64,000 nt of DNA from Eudorina sp. 2006-703-Eu-15 (taxonomy: Eukaryota; Chlorophyta; Chlorophyceae; Chlamydomonadales; Volvocaceae): contig BDSI01000026.1 in assembly GCA_003117195.1 (NCBI GenBank), forward strand, positions 186,001 through 250,000, in the 5' to 3' direction. Both the position numbers and the translations under genes were made by a program. The first letter of the stretch is position 1, and each line of letters starts with the position of its first letter. This document shows positions 12,701-24,600 of this stretch, in pieces. Below the pieces are notes generated by a model. That model worked only from the letters and a program-made list of their open reading frames with translations, had not been told where the DNA came from and ran no database searches.

Positions 12701-15700
12701 GTCGGGTAGGGACTGGAAAGCTGCGGCCGCGGGAAGGGTCTCCAGCACAGCATGGCGGTTCAGGGCCGGTGGGAGACTGTCGGGCTGCCGCAATTCTGGT
12801 CCGTCGGCGACTTCACCGACCTCCATGGCGTCGACGGCGGCATCGTCTTCGTGTGCGGCAGCGCCAACCTCAGCATCGCCGTCGCCGTCTTCGTCGCCGT
12901 CATCGGTGGCTCGTCGCCTGCGGGGGCGGCCCTGGGACGCGACGGGAGCACGGGCCACACCGGTAGCAAGGCACAGCGTCGGAGGATGTACCGTGAGGAG
13001 AGTGCGGCAACGGCGAAACGGGATGACAAGCTCAATCGACACCGTGGCCACGGCGATTTCCTCTTGTGCACCGTCGGCCTCGTCGCCATAGGAAGTCACA
13101 CTCTCCCCGAAGCCGTCGGCACATTTCCCGTTTAATTAATCAGCCTTGTTACATTCAGGAATTAACCTAATATGTTTGACACAGTGAAACCATGATAGTT
13201 ATCATCAGCTGTCAGGAGCTGAGTTCATAACAAATGACACACCTCTGCATTTAAAACTTAAAACCCAGCTGGTCCAGCGAACTGGCAACCCGATATGGCA
13301 TCAATCATAAAATTCAACAATACTGGTAACCAGTAGATGATTAGTCCAGCATGGCGACTGCGAAAAAAGACACAGTATGTATATGCAACGAGCGTATTTC
13401 CACTCGGGATGAAGTCAGTGGAGTTGATCCCCGACTCCTAAATTAGATACCTGGTAGGGACCGGGCACCAAATTTCATTTTGACGATTATATCAGTTATA
13501 ACATAAGAGGGCTACAGAAAAGTTTCTAATCCCGCGTAATCCGTCTGTTCTAAGACCGGGCTGCAATCCACCTTCTGAATCAAGTGGAAATTGGAAGAGT
13601 TCGTTTCAACGGGCAAAGTCCTACTGCGCGGTTCACAACAATGTTCAAGCCGGATGAACATGACAAGACTAATAAAATGCATCCCCTACGAAGATCCTTT
13701 ATAGAATTTCGGCATGGTACGGTACATGGGACCGCATGGGACACATACGGTCTACCTCGAAACCGTACCAGACGTTTAGGGCTTGGCAATAACCTAGTCA
13801 AGAGCTAGGCCCTAGTTTCCTGCCCAGATACCCAACGTTCGCTTACCTTCACCCGCCCTTCCCCGTCCCACCCGCCCTCCCCTGTCATCCCTCATCACCC
13901 GCCCTGCCCACGTCACGGCACAGGGGATAGGGCCCAGCCAGCCACCCACCTGCAGTATGGGCAGGCCGTGTTGCTGCAGCCACCTGCCCAGCGTGACCCC
14001 CGAGGGGAGCACCTTGATGCTGACGTGCCACTTGGCCGTGGCGGTGCCGGCCAGCCGCTCAAATCTGTACGGCACGCGGCACAGAACACGACGTCACGAA
14101 GCAGCGGCGCAGCAGCACATATCAACAAACCTACAAACATATGTACATGAATATTGTAGACGGTCATTGACTGTACGTCAGGACCTGTACGGCAATCCAC
14201 ATTCAGCGTATTTACATATCAGAAAGGTCATCGATTGTACGGCAGGACCTGCCAAAATAACAGATGCCCCCACAGCCGCACGAACTTCCCTGCTGCCTCA
14301 ACAAAGTCAAGCACCCAGTGTCGCACACTGTCGTACCTGCCGCGACTCATCATCTCCGAGCCGCACTGGATGCAGTCGCCGCCCGTCAGATACAGCCGCG
14401 GGTGAAACACACCCACAGCTCCTCTGGTGATCCGGGTACGAGCCGCGGAGGTCGAGGTCCGGTCACCACCCCGCCGACATCGTGACGCCACTTGCACTTG
14501 CACCGGCGGGGGCAGTAACGGCTGCTGCTGCGGCGGCGGCGGCGGCAGCGGCGGCGGCGGCCGCCGTGCGCGTAGCGACGGTGCCGCGGCTGAGAGCTCA
14601 TTCCTGCTCGCGACAGTGGCAGCAGCAGCCCCTGCAGCAGTTGCACCATTAACAACCGTTCCGTTGCCTTGGCTGCGCTGCCGGTCGGACAAAACACGTA
14701 CTCAACATTGCTACGGAATCACAGTCCATTTCTTCTGCCGGCCACTCACCGTACGACAGATGACTGCCAGCGGACGCGGGTCCCGCCGCCGCAGCAAAGC
14801 CGCACGCAGCAGCTGCAGCAGCGGACTGCGCACGCAGAGGGCCGTACGGGCCAGCGGCGCGGCCGCAGCTGGCGGCGGCGACGGCCGAGGCCTGCTCCGT
14901 GTCCGGCCAAACATCGGTCGTCGTGGCATTCCACGCGACAGCTCCAGGGAGCTGCACACTGGATGACGTAATGCGTGGCGGCAGCGACATCGATGTTTCC
15001 AGACCGCTCCATCGGGTGGTCAGGCCTCCATTGCCAGCGGCGGCGGTGGCCGCGGCGGGAGGGGCGTTGCTCGTGGGGACATGTGCCGCTACCTCCGATA
15101 CCGCCATAGCGATTTCCTGGCTGGTGCCGATGCCGTCGCCGCCGCTACTGACGGCGGCGGGCAGGGGCACAGCTCCGGCAGGTGCCTCCATGAGCTCGTC
15201 GATAGGGCGCTGCAGCAGCCCGCATGTTGAGATGCTCCGGCCGTACGGCATGTACTGCGACAGGCCGTCGTCAACGTTGCCGCCGCTGCCGCCGTCGCCG
15301 ACGGCGCCGCATGACATGGAGCGCTGACTGCTGTCGTGCTGAGTGGGCAGGGGTGGGAGCGGCGGCAGCGGCGGCAGCGGCAGGCAGCTGGGTGCTGTGA
15401 GTGGCCTGCAGTACGGCAGTTGTGTGCCGTGTACGGCGGCCTGTTCATGCCGCAGCGTAACGAAGGACGGCTGTTCGGACAGCTCTCGAGCGAGAGGTCC
15501 CCGCTGAGGAGGTGGAGGAGGTGCAAGATCTGGATGTGTTTTCGGTGTCCGGATGGGAAGGGCAGCGGGATCGGCGAGTGTTCCAGTGTTGACAGTTGGT
15601 GGTGGCTGTGAAGACAACGGCTCGGCGGGCGCACTGGACGGTGTCAATGCGCAGGTGGATTGACCTTCCAGTGGCTTTGCAGGGCCAAGCGCGACGCTAG

Positions 15701-16067
15701 ACGTGCGAGCTGCTGGGGCTGAGCCCTGCAGCATTGACATCATCGTCAACGTAACTGGGCCACAAGGAAAGGGCGCATCGGCATCCCGTCCTCCAGCGCG
15801 TTGTTGGCAACACGACGTCATTAAGAAACTGCTGCTTATTTGCTGCTGCTGGTAGTCGCCGGCCCAACCCAGCGCTGAGTTCCGGCCACCATTCGCGGGC
15901 TGTGAAGGAAGTTCGGGGTAGCGCTGGGGAGCAGCAGCGTCGGGGGAAGCAATCTGCAGCCGGTATGTAGCACTATTTGCACTGGAACAGCTGTGGGTGA
16001 AGTTGATTGTATTGTTGACTGCACCCCGTAAGGTCGTTTGCGCGGCAACATGACGGCCAGGTTGCAT
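9770..16067 (-). CDS. regA-like (RLS) VARL/SAND-domain regulatory protein, multi-exon
   Basis: A putative transcriptional regulator of the volvocine regA-like family, whose founder regA represses reproductive functions in Volvox somatic cells. Exon 1 (from ATG 16067 to about 14748, donor G|GTGAGTGG) encodes a low-complexity Ala/Pro/Ser N-terminus. The joins between 14.75 and 14.43 kb are unresolved; several acceptors are possible and no phase choice is clean. The DNA-binding core comes from an exon ending 14337 and an exon 14064-13950 (see separate entry). A long C-terminal exon, about 13102-9770, carries RPRRRR followed by an acidic run, then Ala, Gln and Pro-rich stretches, and ends in (QQQQQM)n. 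An AT-richer intron (13949-13103) precedes it, and its acceptor is weak. The C-terminal frame could instead start at an internal ATG near 12829 as a separate gene. Family assignment is strong; exact exon structure is not. Confidence 0.65.
9783..9955 (-). repeat. CAG/CAA repeat coding (QQQQQM)n
   Basis: An imperfect 15-18 bp unit (on the plus strand GCTGCTGCTGCATTTGTT) repeated about nine times at the 3' end of the RLS coding exon. It encodes glutamine runs of 4-6 broken by single methionines. Purity of units is high, so length variation between strains is likely. Another CAG run (about 12 triplets) lies at 9557-9595, downstream of the stop. Confidence 0.85.
13103..13949 (-). other. AT-richer intron of the RLS gene (tentative)
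   Basis: The stretch between the VARL exon donor and the Gln-rich exon is visibly lower in GC than the flanking exons, with many AT runs. I find no exon inside it that continues the frame. In Volvox regA, introns hold cis-regulatory elements (established knowledge), so an intronic control region is a reasonable guess. If the Gln-rich exon is a separate gene, this is its promoter. Confidence 0.4.
13950..14440 (-). CDS. VARL/SAND core-encoding exons of the RLS gene
   Basis: The upstream exon (to 14337) gives FHPRLYLTGGDCIQCGSEMM and ends in codon phase 2 at a GGCAG|GTACGA donor. The next exon starts at 14064 after a TGCCGTACAG acceptor, also phase 2, and runs to 13950 (CTGCAG|GTGGGT), encoding RFERLAGTATA then KWHVSIKVLPSGVTLGRWL and QQHGLPILQ. 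Joined, it follows the SAND pattern CI...G.W....FE.LAG...KWH.SIKV.PSG.TLGRWL.QHGLP. The KW...SI(K/R)V block is the DNA-contact region in SAND proteins. The 272-nt intron splits the domain just before FERLAG. Reading straight through that intron adds an unrelated segment and soon meets a stop, which supports splicing. Confidence 0.75.
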
Positions 16068-18288
16068 TTCTGACAGCCAAGCCGCCAGGGCACCTGCCAG
16101 AAAGAATCATTCATACAAGGCAATTCACCATAATTGAAGAGGTGCGGCAGCATGGCAAATACGCCTGGCCTACGGTTGGTCGAAAGGACCTGCTGGTATC
16201 GTATGACTTTCAAAACACCGGCACGATAGCTAATATGCATATGGATGTTTTTTCCGCCTAGCATTTCCTCGGCAAAATACGCAACGCAACCATATTAATC
16301 TCACCGTTAGACTACTTGACAATCAGGATTCGAATCATGCAGTTTCTTTAAAACACGCGCAAACATATGCAATACTTACCAGACGTCCCGTCACTTTCCC
16401 GCTAGAGGGGGTGCGACCACGTAACTAGAGCTAGAGGGTCCACATGTGGTACGCCTGTGCGACTGATGCCTTTAGATGAAAGGAGAGAAAAATATTGTTC
16501 AGCTGGAAGATGCTCTTGTATTCGAGATATGTTGAGGCTGCTTGGTGCCACCGCGTAATCCTTGACGCTGCGGTGTTCTTGATGAGTCGGAGCGCTGAGG
16601 GCGCAAATTGGCAGACATGGGATTATATTTGGACATAAGGCCAAGAGCTAATCAATTGTTTGTGTAATCCTACTTTAATACGACGGCTCACCCCTTCACG
16701 AGTTCGTCCTTCGTTGCAATTCGTTGCAGATCGCGGATCAAACCAGCCAAGCTAGGTCTCTCCTGCAGGCAGCGCTACCTGAAAGAACGTCACATACTGC
16801 AAGATAATATATAGAAAGAGCAAACACGGGCTGGACGAGCGGGGCCGGGCGGGGCCTCGCAAGCAAGGATGTCGCACCCCCCATTTCGCACCTGCACTTC
16901 ACAACCCCACTAGCATTTGCCATGATAAACACATATAATATTGCCATAAACCATAATGTATGTTTAACCCGTGATTTGAGACGGCACCGGCAGTGATACC
17001 AAACGCGGTCTGATCGCAAGCGGATGCATCCGTTTATGTTTATAATGCGCCTTCAGATATCACAGAAATTTTTACTGTATTATATACGCCGTCTGCGGGG
17101 AACGATGGCGTATGCCAAGCCAAGGCGTACTGCCTCGTCGTGCCCTGGTCGTGTGGCGACGTTGAAGCACCGTACCTTGCCGAAATGTGACGGTACACGA
17201 TCCGTTAAGGCGCCCTCAGCCACAGTAACGGATGAAGGTGGAGAACCAAAGCTGAAAGGATGGCAAGTTCCTTCGCATCCAGTGTTGGCGCAGTTCTTCT
17301 CACCTAAGCTCACTTTCCCACTCGTTCTACCTGAGGTCTGCCATGCTTCGGATGCCGCCCACAATAATTATTCCGCTATTTTCATGCATTATTTTTTTGT
17401 CGATCCTAGAGATCGTTTGGGGAAACCTTGGCAAAACCCTGGCAAGCCCTGTGTTAGCCCGCGACCTGTTGTGTTAGGCCGCACGTATCCTGCTGCCTCA
17501 CATCAATTCCAAACGAGTTGGCCTCGTAAGCCCCCCCCCCCAGTTTTTAACCCATGCAACCAGGTGCAACCTCGCGCCTGTGCTGCCTTGCAGCCGTTTT
17601 TTCACAGTCTGTACTTCGCAGTACATCCGTGTACATCGCCAGGACACTCCTTTCCCCCTACCTAACGCCACCGTTAATTCGGTTCCCCACCCCCGGCCGC
17701 GGGCTTTCATGGGCTTTCAGCGGTGCGTCTCTCTCGCTTCGTTGTCGAAGCTGTCGCTGGCCGCGGGGGAGGTGGCGAGGCGCGGCTGCCGAGCTCGCTC
17801 TTTTCTTGTGCGACCGCGTAGACAAGGCATCCCACCGGATATCCGGATGTGTTTCACGTCGTACTTTCAATCATTCCTCAGGAAGTGCCCATGCTGCAGC
17901 CACTCTGGCCATTCCATCAGACCAAACGTCGCGGCAGATTCAACACCGATGAAAGTGAGCCCAGCAGTCCTGTGCAGCCCAGCACCGGGCGAGCCCAGCA
18001 AACGGCAGCCTAGACCGGGTAAACCAGCAAGGCGCCCCGGATCCGCCTGGACGATCTGCGTCCCGTAACGCAACAGCATGCGCCAGGGGAAGCCCCGCGT
18101 TTCCCAAAATTTTAATCGTAGCAGCGGAAAGAAAGGCGGCTGGGTGGCGAACGCAAGCCCATGTCGCGCGGCACGCGTGTCCACAACCGCATCCAATCCA
18201 CCAACGGTCCCGGCACCCGTTCCAATGACTCGTCTAAACTGTAAAGGCTACTTGGGAAAAGCACGCGCTTCGTTAGCAGGGACACACA

Positions 18289-18290
<2 letters not shown>
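16068..18290. other. Unassigned tract between the RLS and armadillo genes
   Basis: 16.07-17.1 kb is AT-rich and should hold the RLS 5' UTR and promoter; an upstream RLS exon is possible because a TTCTTTCTGGCAG acceptor-like site sits about 40 nt before the ATG. A 213-residue plus-strand frame (17024-17665) and a minus-strand frame (17867-18196) are open but show no family features. I would not call either a gene. Confidence 0.4.

Positions 18291-18362
<72 letters not shown>
18288..18362. repeat. (GACA)n microsatellite, ~18 copies
   Basis: Uninterrupted GACA array about 260 nt downstream of the armadillo gene stop codon, probably within or just past its 3' UTR. Confidence 0.9.
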
Positions 18363-18363
<1 letters not shown>

Positions 18364-18620
18364 CACGTCTCGATCCTTGGGTCGCTCTGCCGGGGGCCAA
18401 CCGTAGGCTCTTCCTCCTCGCTCCTCCCTCCTCGACCGCTGGCCATCGTCCGCCCCATCCATCGCACCCCCCAAGGGCAACCCCAACACAACGACCACAA
18501 CGGCAACCAGCAGAGCACGCTGCACATACGGACGCGCAGCACGACAACAAACCCAGACACCCAAAACACAACATCCCCCCAAAACTCCTGCTCGCATGGA
18601 GACACAGCGGAGGACGCCCC

Positions 18621-21600
18621 TCAGCGGCGCCCAGCCGGCCCCCATCGCAGCGGCGACGCAGTGGCGGGGCTGCCTCCGCTGCCTCCGCTGCCTCCGCTCC
18701 CAAACCCAAAACCCAGCCCGTGGCCACCGGCGCGGCCAGAGCCGCTCCCGTCGCCGGCGGCAGCGGCGGCGGCGATGGCGCCGGCTGGCGTAGCCCCGCC
18801 CCGCCCGAGCGCGTTCGTGGTGTTTGCCAGCAACGCCACCTCTTGCTGTATCATAGCCATCTCCTCGTCGTCGCTCAAAACGGAGCTCCCGCCGGTACTG
18901 ATCTGCGCGTGTAGCGCCCGCGGCCCCGCCGGCGGCGGCGCCGCCCCCGCTGGCGCACTGACGTCAGCGCCGTACATTTCCGGCCGGCCGGGGCTCGCGC
19001 TCCGTGACAGGTGACTTGCGGCGGCGACAGTGAGGCTGGTTCGCGGGGGCGTGCTGGCGCTGACGGCGCCGACAGCAGTGCTGACAGGCGCTAGCGCCGG
19101 CGCGCTGCCGCTGGCCGTACGACTGAGCCGAGTGAAGCGCAGTCCCGACGCCGCGTCGGCGTCGGCACCGCCGGCCGCGTCGTCTATCCCCGGACCCAAA
19201 TACGGCTCCCGCGGCGTCGACGGCATTGATGTCGAAGTCGCGGGCTGCGGCGACGGCGCCGCTGCGGCGCCGTACATTCTCCCGTACAGCAGCCCCGCGA
19301 TACCCGACCCGGCGCTCCCTGGGCGGACTGCCGCGGCTGCCGCCGGAGGGGTTGCCGCGATGCCTGATGCCGTGGATGCGGGTCGGAGGGGCGGCCGGGG
19401 ATGTGGCGGCAAGGGCGGCGTGTGGGGCTGCTGGGACGTGCCATGAGACTGTTGAGGCCGATTATACGGCAGCTGCCCGGGTTCCACATCCAGGTTTGCA
19501 TGATACGGCGGTGGCGGCGGCGACAGCGATGGTGGTTGCTGCTGCCATTGATGGCGGAGAGGCGAGCCGTCAGGTGGCGGTGGCGGTGGCGGCGGCGGCG
19601 GCGGCGGCGCACCCGGCCGCGACGGCGGCGGCGGCGGTGGCGGCGGCGGCGGCGCGTATGGACGCGAGGTCGGGGCCCCCAGTGGCGATGACGACCTGAC
19701 GATTACGGGGCTCACCTCCTGGGTGGGTTTGGGCGATGAGGAGGGGGTCAGTGACGCCGTGTCACGACCCAAACACAGCGACGGGCATCACAGACCGACG
19801 GACGGACGGGCAGACGGACGACAAACGGACGGACGGACGGCAAACACATCCTTACAGCATTCAAACCCATGGTTCATACCCTGACCGCCTCCGGATGGAT
19901 GCCGGAGGCGAAAGTGAAAGCGGGTACATGGCAAGGAACTGGTCGTCGACACTGACCTACGGGTCGCCGATGACCCGCCCGGCCGCCCGGCCCGCCCTCA
20001 CCTCCACTGCGCCCGTGCTCACGGGCAAACGGCCCATCTGAGAGCTAGCGCTCTCCATCACGAGGGCGGATGACGCGCCCCTGGAGTGGGGCCCCATGGC
20101 CGCCGCGCCGCCGGCGGGCGCTGGTACGGCAGCTGGGTCACCTGGCGGCGCGGCGGCGGACTCCAGTTGGGCCCTGCGGCGGCGGCATAGTACTACTTGC
20201 AACGGTACGGCACTTCCACAAGCTTACATGGATGCAACCCTTGTATGGAGCGCGCGGTGATGTACGAATGCCGGTGGGTACAAAACTGGGCCAGGCTGGC
20301 ATCGGCTCGAGCGCATGGGGGGTTTCCAGCGCGGAGGCGGCCCGGCGCGTGAATCCGCAAAACCAAAGACCGGTGATCCTTTAAGCGGTACATGATTGGG
20401 CGGTGGTACACAGGAGAGATCGACACAGGGAAGGCCCCGCGAGGGTACGACAATAGTTCGGCCCCTGAAAACAAAAGCGCAAAGCCGGGCGATTTTTTCG
20501 CGAAACACACATAACCCGACAAACGCCCCGAGACCCGGAACCCGACCCAAGTGTGCGGCGATGCACTGCAGGAGGGAGTATCGTGAGCGTCCTCACCAAC
20601 CGGGTCACAGCCGCGTGCTGCTGGCGGCGGCGGCGAGGTTCTGGGTGCACCGTAGTGGGTACCCCATCTGTGGGGTTTATAGCACAGCCCGTCGTGCCGT
20701 ACACAAAACAATTCGTACACACTTGTGCCGTGTACGACACACACACCCCTGCAGGCCTCCGACAGCGCTCTTCCGACACCGCAGCCTTCTATTCATTATA
20801 TGGGTAGGGCAATGGGTATATTATGTACGCATACGGGCAAACGTTTGGGCGCCACTCGGCCCCTCGCATATCCCGCACTCCTGTTCTGCCTGCTTAAATA
20901 ACACACACCTGCAGGCCTCCGCGTTCGCGAGCTGCTGCGCCAGAGGACTCAATGACGCGCGCACCAGCCACCGCATCCGCGCCCTGCATCAGGCGATGTG
21001 ATGACGAAGCAGACGCGCGGAATGCGGGGCAGGCGGGTCGGTGAGGTAGGTAAGGGTCCCAGTGCGGAAGCGCTATCAACCCCCAAAACAACCAGCCCGG
21101 CGACAAATAGGCTAGCCACACCCCGCGGCCGACGCACCTGTTCTCTGGTGACTTGGCGGCCAAGAGGAACAGCATCCAGGCCACCTGCCGCCGCCGCTCC
21201 TCCGCCGCCGCAGCTGAGGCCGACGGCGCCGCTGCCGCCGTCGCGGCTGCCGCGGCGGCGGCGCCAGCCGCCGCCGACCCCACAGACGCCGGCCCGGGCC
21301 CCGCGGCTCCGTTCGTACCGCCCCGCAACGCGCCATTCGCGATTCGCTGGAAGGCGGGCGCTGCTGTGCCTGCTAGTTCCGCCCACCACGCCTGGCTACC
21401 TTGCCCGCTGGCGGCGGCGACGGCGGCGGCGCCTCCGGCGGCGGCCGCGGCGTCGGCGGCCGTCGACGGTCCCACCAGCAAGTCACTGACCATGAGGCCC
21501 GTGTTCGGATCGGCGCTGATGGTTTCAAGGCGGGACGTCTTCAGAGTCGGCAATGACCCATGGGTCACAGCGTTCTGCATTGCCGTACAGCATAACACAG

Positions 21601-24600
21601 GACATGTGCACAGACCACAGACAGGGTTCAGGGATTTGTCAGTGGCGCCTCCGCCGCGCAATGCCAGACGTTGCCCAAGCGGTCGGTCGGGTTCGAAGCG
21701 CGGTCTGATGGGATGAAGCTCTTGATGCTTCCGTGTTGGCAAGCTACGGTACGGATGCTGAAGTGCCGACGCAGCAGCCCCCAACACACGACCTGATTGG
21801 GCTTGTGCCCGTCATACACACCGCCGTACACTTTCTCGAGACCACACGGTCCTGCCGGTTCCCTTCGCGACGCTGCCAGACAGCCATGGATGACCTTGTC
21901 GTACCTTGCCGGCCGAATGGACGGAGCCTTGCTGCTGCTGCTGTGAGCCTGGCGGCGGCGGCGATGGCTGCCGCCGCTGCTGCTGCAGTTGCGCACCCAG
22001 TGTGTCGGCGGTGTCCGCCACCGCCGCCAGCACCGCCGCCGCGTCCCGCACCGCCGCTGCCGTCAGGACTTCCGCCGGCATCAGGGCTCGTACGACAACG
22101 TACCACGGCCCGCGCATTTGCTGCCGCTGCCATTGCTGCCGCAACCAGCATGCAAAGCCGCTGTCGCCGTTCGCAGTCGCATCTCCAGCAGCAGCGCGGC
22201 CGCCTTGCGCCGCCGCGGCCGCCGCCTCCGAAGACGGCGGCGCGAGCGGCAGCGGCGCGTACGGCACGTACAGCGTCAGCGCGAGGACGTCGACGAGGTT
22301 GAGTTCGAAGGCCGCGCGCGAGGGGGCGTCGAGCTTCACGCGGCTCCGTACGACAAGCCATTCGATGGCGAAGGCCGCGGCGAGCGAAGTGGCGGCATCT
22401 ACGGTTCGAGAGTCATCACAGTCGAAAGTCATCAAAGTCGTACATCAGACCGGAAAATAGATTTTTTTGGCGCCATGTGTTGAGTGGCCGCCGTACGACG
22501 CAACCATTGGCAACGGCGTCAGGACCGAACAGACGGCACAATAGAACGACATGTGCCTAGACGGATAGACAGACAGACAGTCAGATCGACCCGGATGTGC
22601 CAGTATGACCCATGGGTCAGTGGCGTCGGAGCGGCGGAGAACGATGCCGACATGTCCACCTGACGAGGCAGGCTGGGGTTGCGATACATAATGAGATAAT
22701 GTGACCCTCGAAAACACTGCCGATAGGCAACACGAACAAGCAAAAGCGATAGACCGTCGAACAGAGATGGAATGCTTGACTGTACGGCAGCACGGCGCAG
22801 GCCGCACCTGTCGCGACGAGGAGCTTGAAAAGCGCCACCGCAAGGCCCGATTGCTCCTGGACGGCCATGTGCAAGGCAGGTGAGACAGAATGAGACAGGA
22901 ATTCAAAATCCAAGGGAGAAACACTCCTGGGCTGGCAGGGCATCAGCGGCTGTTACGCATACGGGGGTACTGGGCATTTTTCGGACGCCGCGCTACGCCG
23001 ATTGCATGTCACCAGCAATCCTGTCTTACCAACAAAAACGCACGCCATCACACGCACACGCACATCCACTCGATAAACCGAAACATCGCGCGCCCCAAGG
23101 TTTCGGTTTAACGACGCAGTGCACGCTGTACCGTAGTGTCAGACATGGGCCGCTTTACGAGTCCGGTTACTGGGCAGTACAACCCTTTTTGTCGTTACCC
23201 CGGACAGTGCAACACTACACTTGTCATAGCTCCGGAACAGTACAGCAGTACACGTCGAGGGTTCAGATCAGTACATCAGTACAACACGCAGTAGCTCCAG
23301 GCCAGTACAGTGCCGCGCATCACGAGGGCGGCAAAGTACAAGTCACACTTTCGGGTTGTTGTGCCTCCATAACTCACCAGTTACGACTGTTACCGAATGT
23401 TTCCTAGGGTTACGCGGAGTTACGAAAGAAACATTGGCGCGCTTCCGCGTTGCAAATTCCCTCTGGTAGGGTCTCCACCTTTTGCGTACGGTACTTTTTT
23501 CAGACAAGGTTTGGTTTTTCTCGTTTCAGACCCCTGCCCGCATCCCCACGTTAATGTACGTTTTTAGCTCAACTTTCTGTATTCATATTTGTCTCTGCAA
23601 AACGGCTTTAATAGCTCTCGGTCCGCCCGCGCTTGCGTTGGCATCGCTAGGGTCTCGCTTTCCGCGCTTCTCACACTACCGTATCATGTGAAAGTTATTT
23701 TTATTTCCATGTCCGCTCCTCTACCTCTTCCTCTGCACCTTTCGCGATTGGCCCGCTTCTCGAATGCATCGCAGTAATTTGTCCAGCCAGCGTCCACATA
23801 CACGGAATCCCCATCAGCTTTTCGCTTCGGGCTTTCGCCCCGCGGCTCATGGGATGATGTGGTAAAATCCCAATCCCAAACCGCATGTAGTCGAAGCTTC
23901 CAACCGTTAGAACACCATGGGACGACAGCAACCAAACCGGTCATCTCTTATCATCCTCGATGTGGTTTCCGCCGGGCCCGTCGCCCCGAGCTCGGCCCTA
24001 AGCCCCACGAACATCTCAACTCCGACATCAACTTCCGACAACGCGCTTACCTCCAGTCGGGCGAGGTTGGCGCTGCTCTCCTTGGTCACGGCCACCAACG
24101 CCGTACAAGCTGCCGCCACCGCCGGCGACGCCGCCGCGCGCGACGCCGCCACCGCGTCCCGCAACCGCCCCAGCGTCGACGGCGCCGGCAGGCCACCCGC
24201 TGGGTCCCGCCCCAGCCCGTCGGCGCTGAGCCGCTGCTGCTGGTGCTGCTCCTTCCGCAGGCGGCGGCGGCTGCGCTGGTTGTACGGCAGCCAGCCCAGC
24301 GGCGGCGGCGCCGTCAGCGCCTCCGCCAGTGTCAGCAGCACCTGCCCCAGCAGCGTCACGCCACCCAACTCGCGGAGGTACGACTTGTTGCCGCCGTTGA
24401 GCTCCACGCAGGCGGAAACGAGCCCGAACAACGCGCGGAGCAGCTTCGACAGCGACGACGCCGTCGCGGCGTCCGCCTCCGCCTCCGTCGCGGTGTACGA
24501 CACAGCCACCACCGCCGCCGCCGCCGGCGGCTCGCCTTGCGGCCCGGCGCCGCCGCCGCCGCCATCTTCACTCCCCGTGACGTCGCCGCCGCTGTGGCCG

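Noticed and set aside
17024..17665. 213-residue plus-strand frame upstream of the RLS gene
   Set aside because: No family features and no continuation; lies in the AT-rich probable promoter region. Kept only as an unassigned tract.
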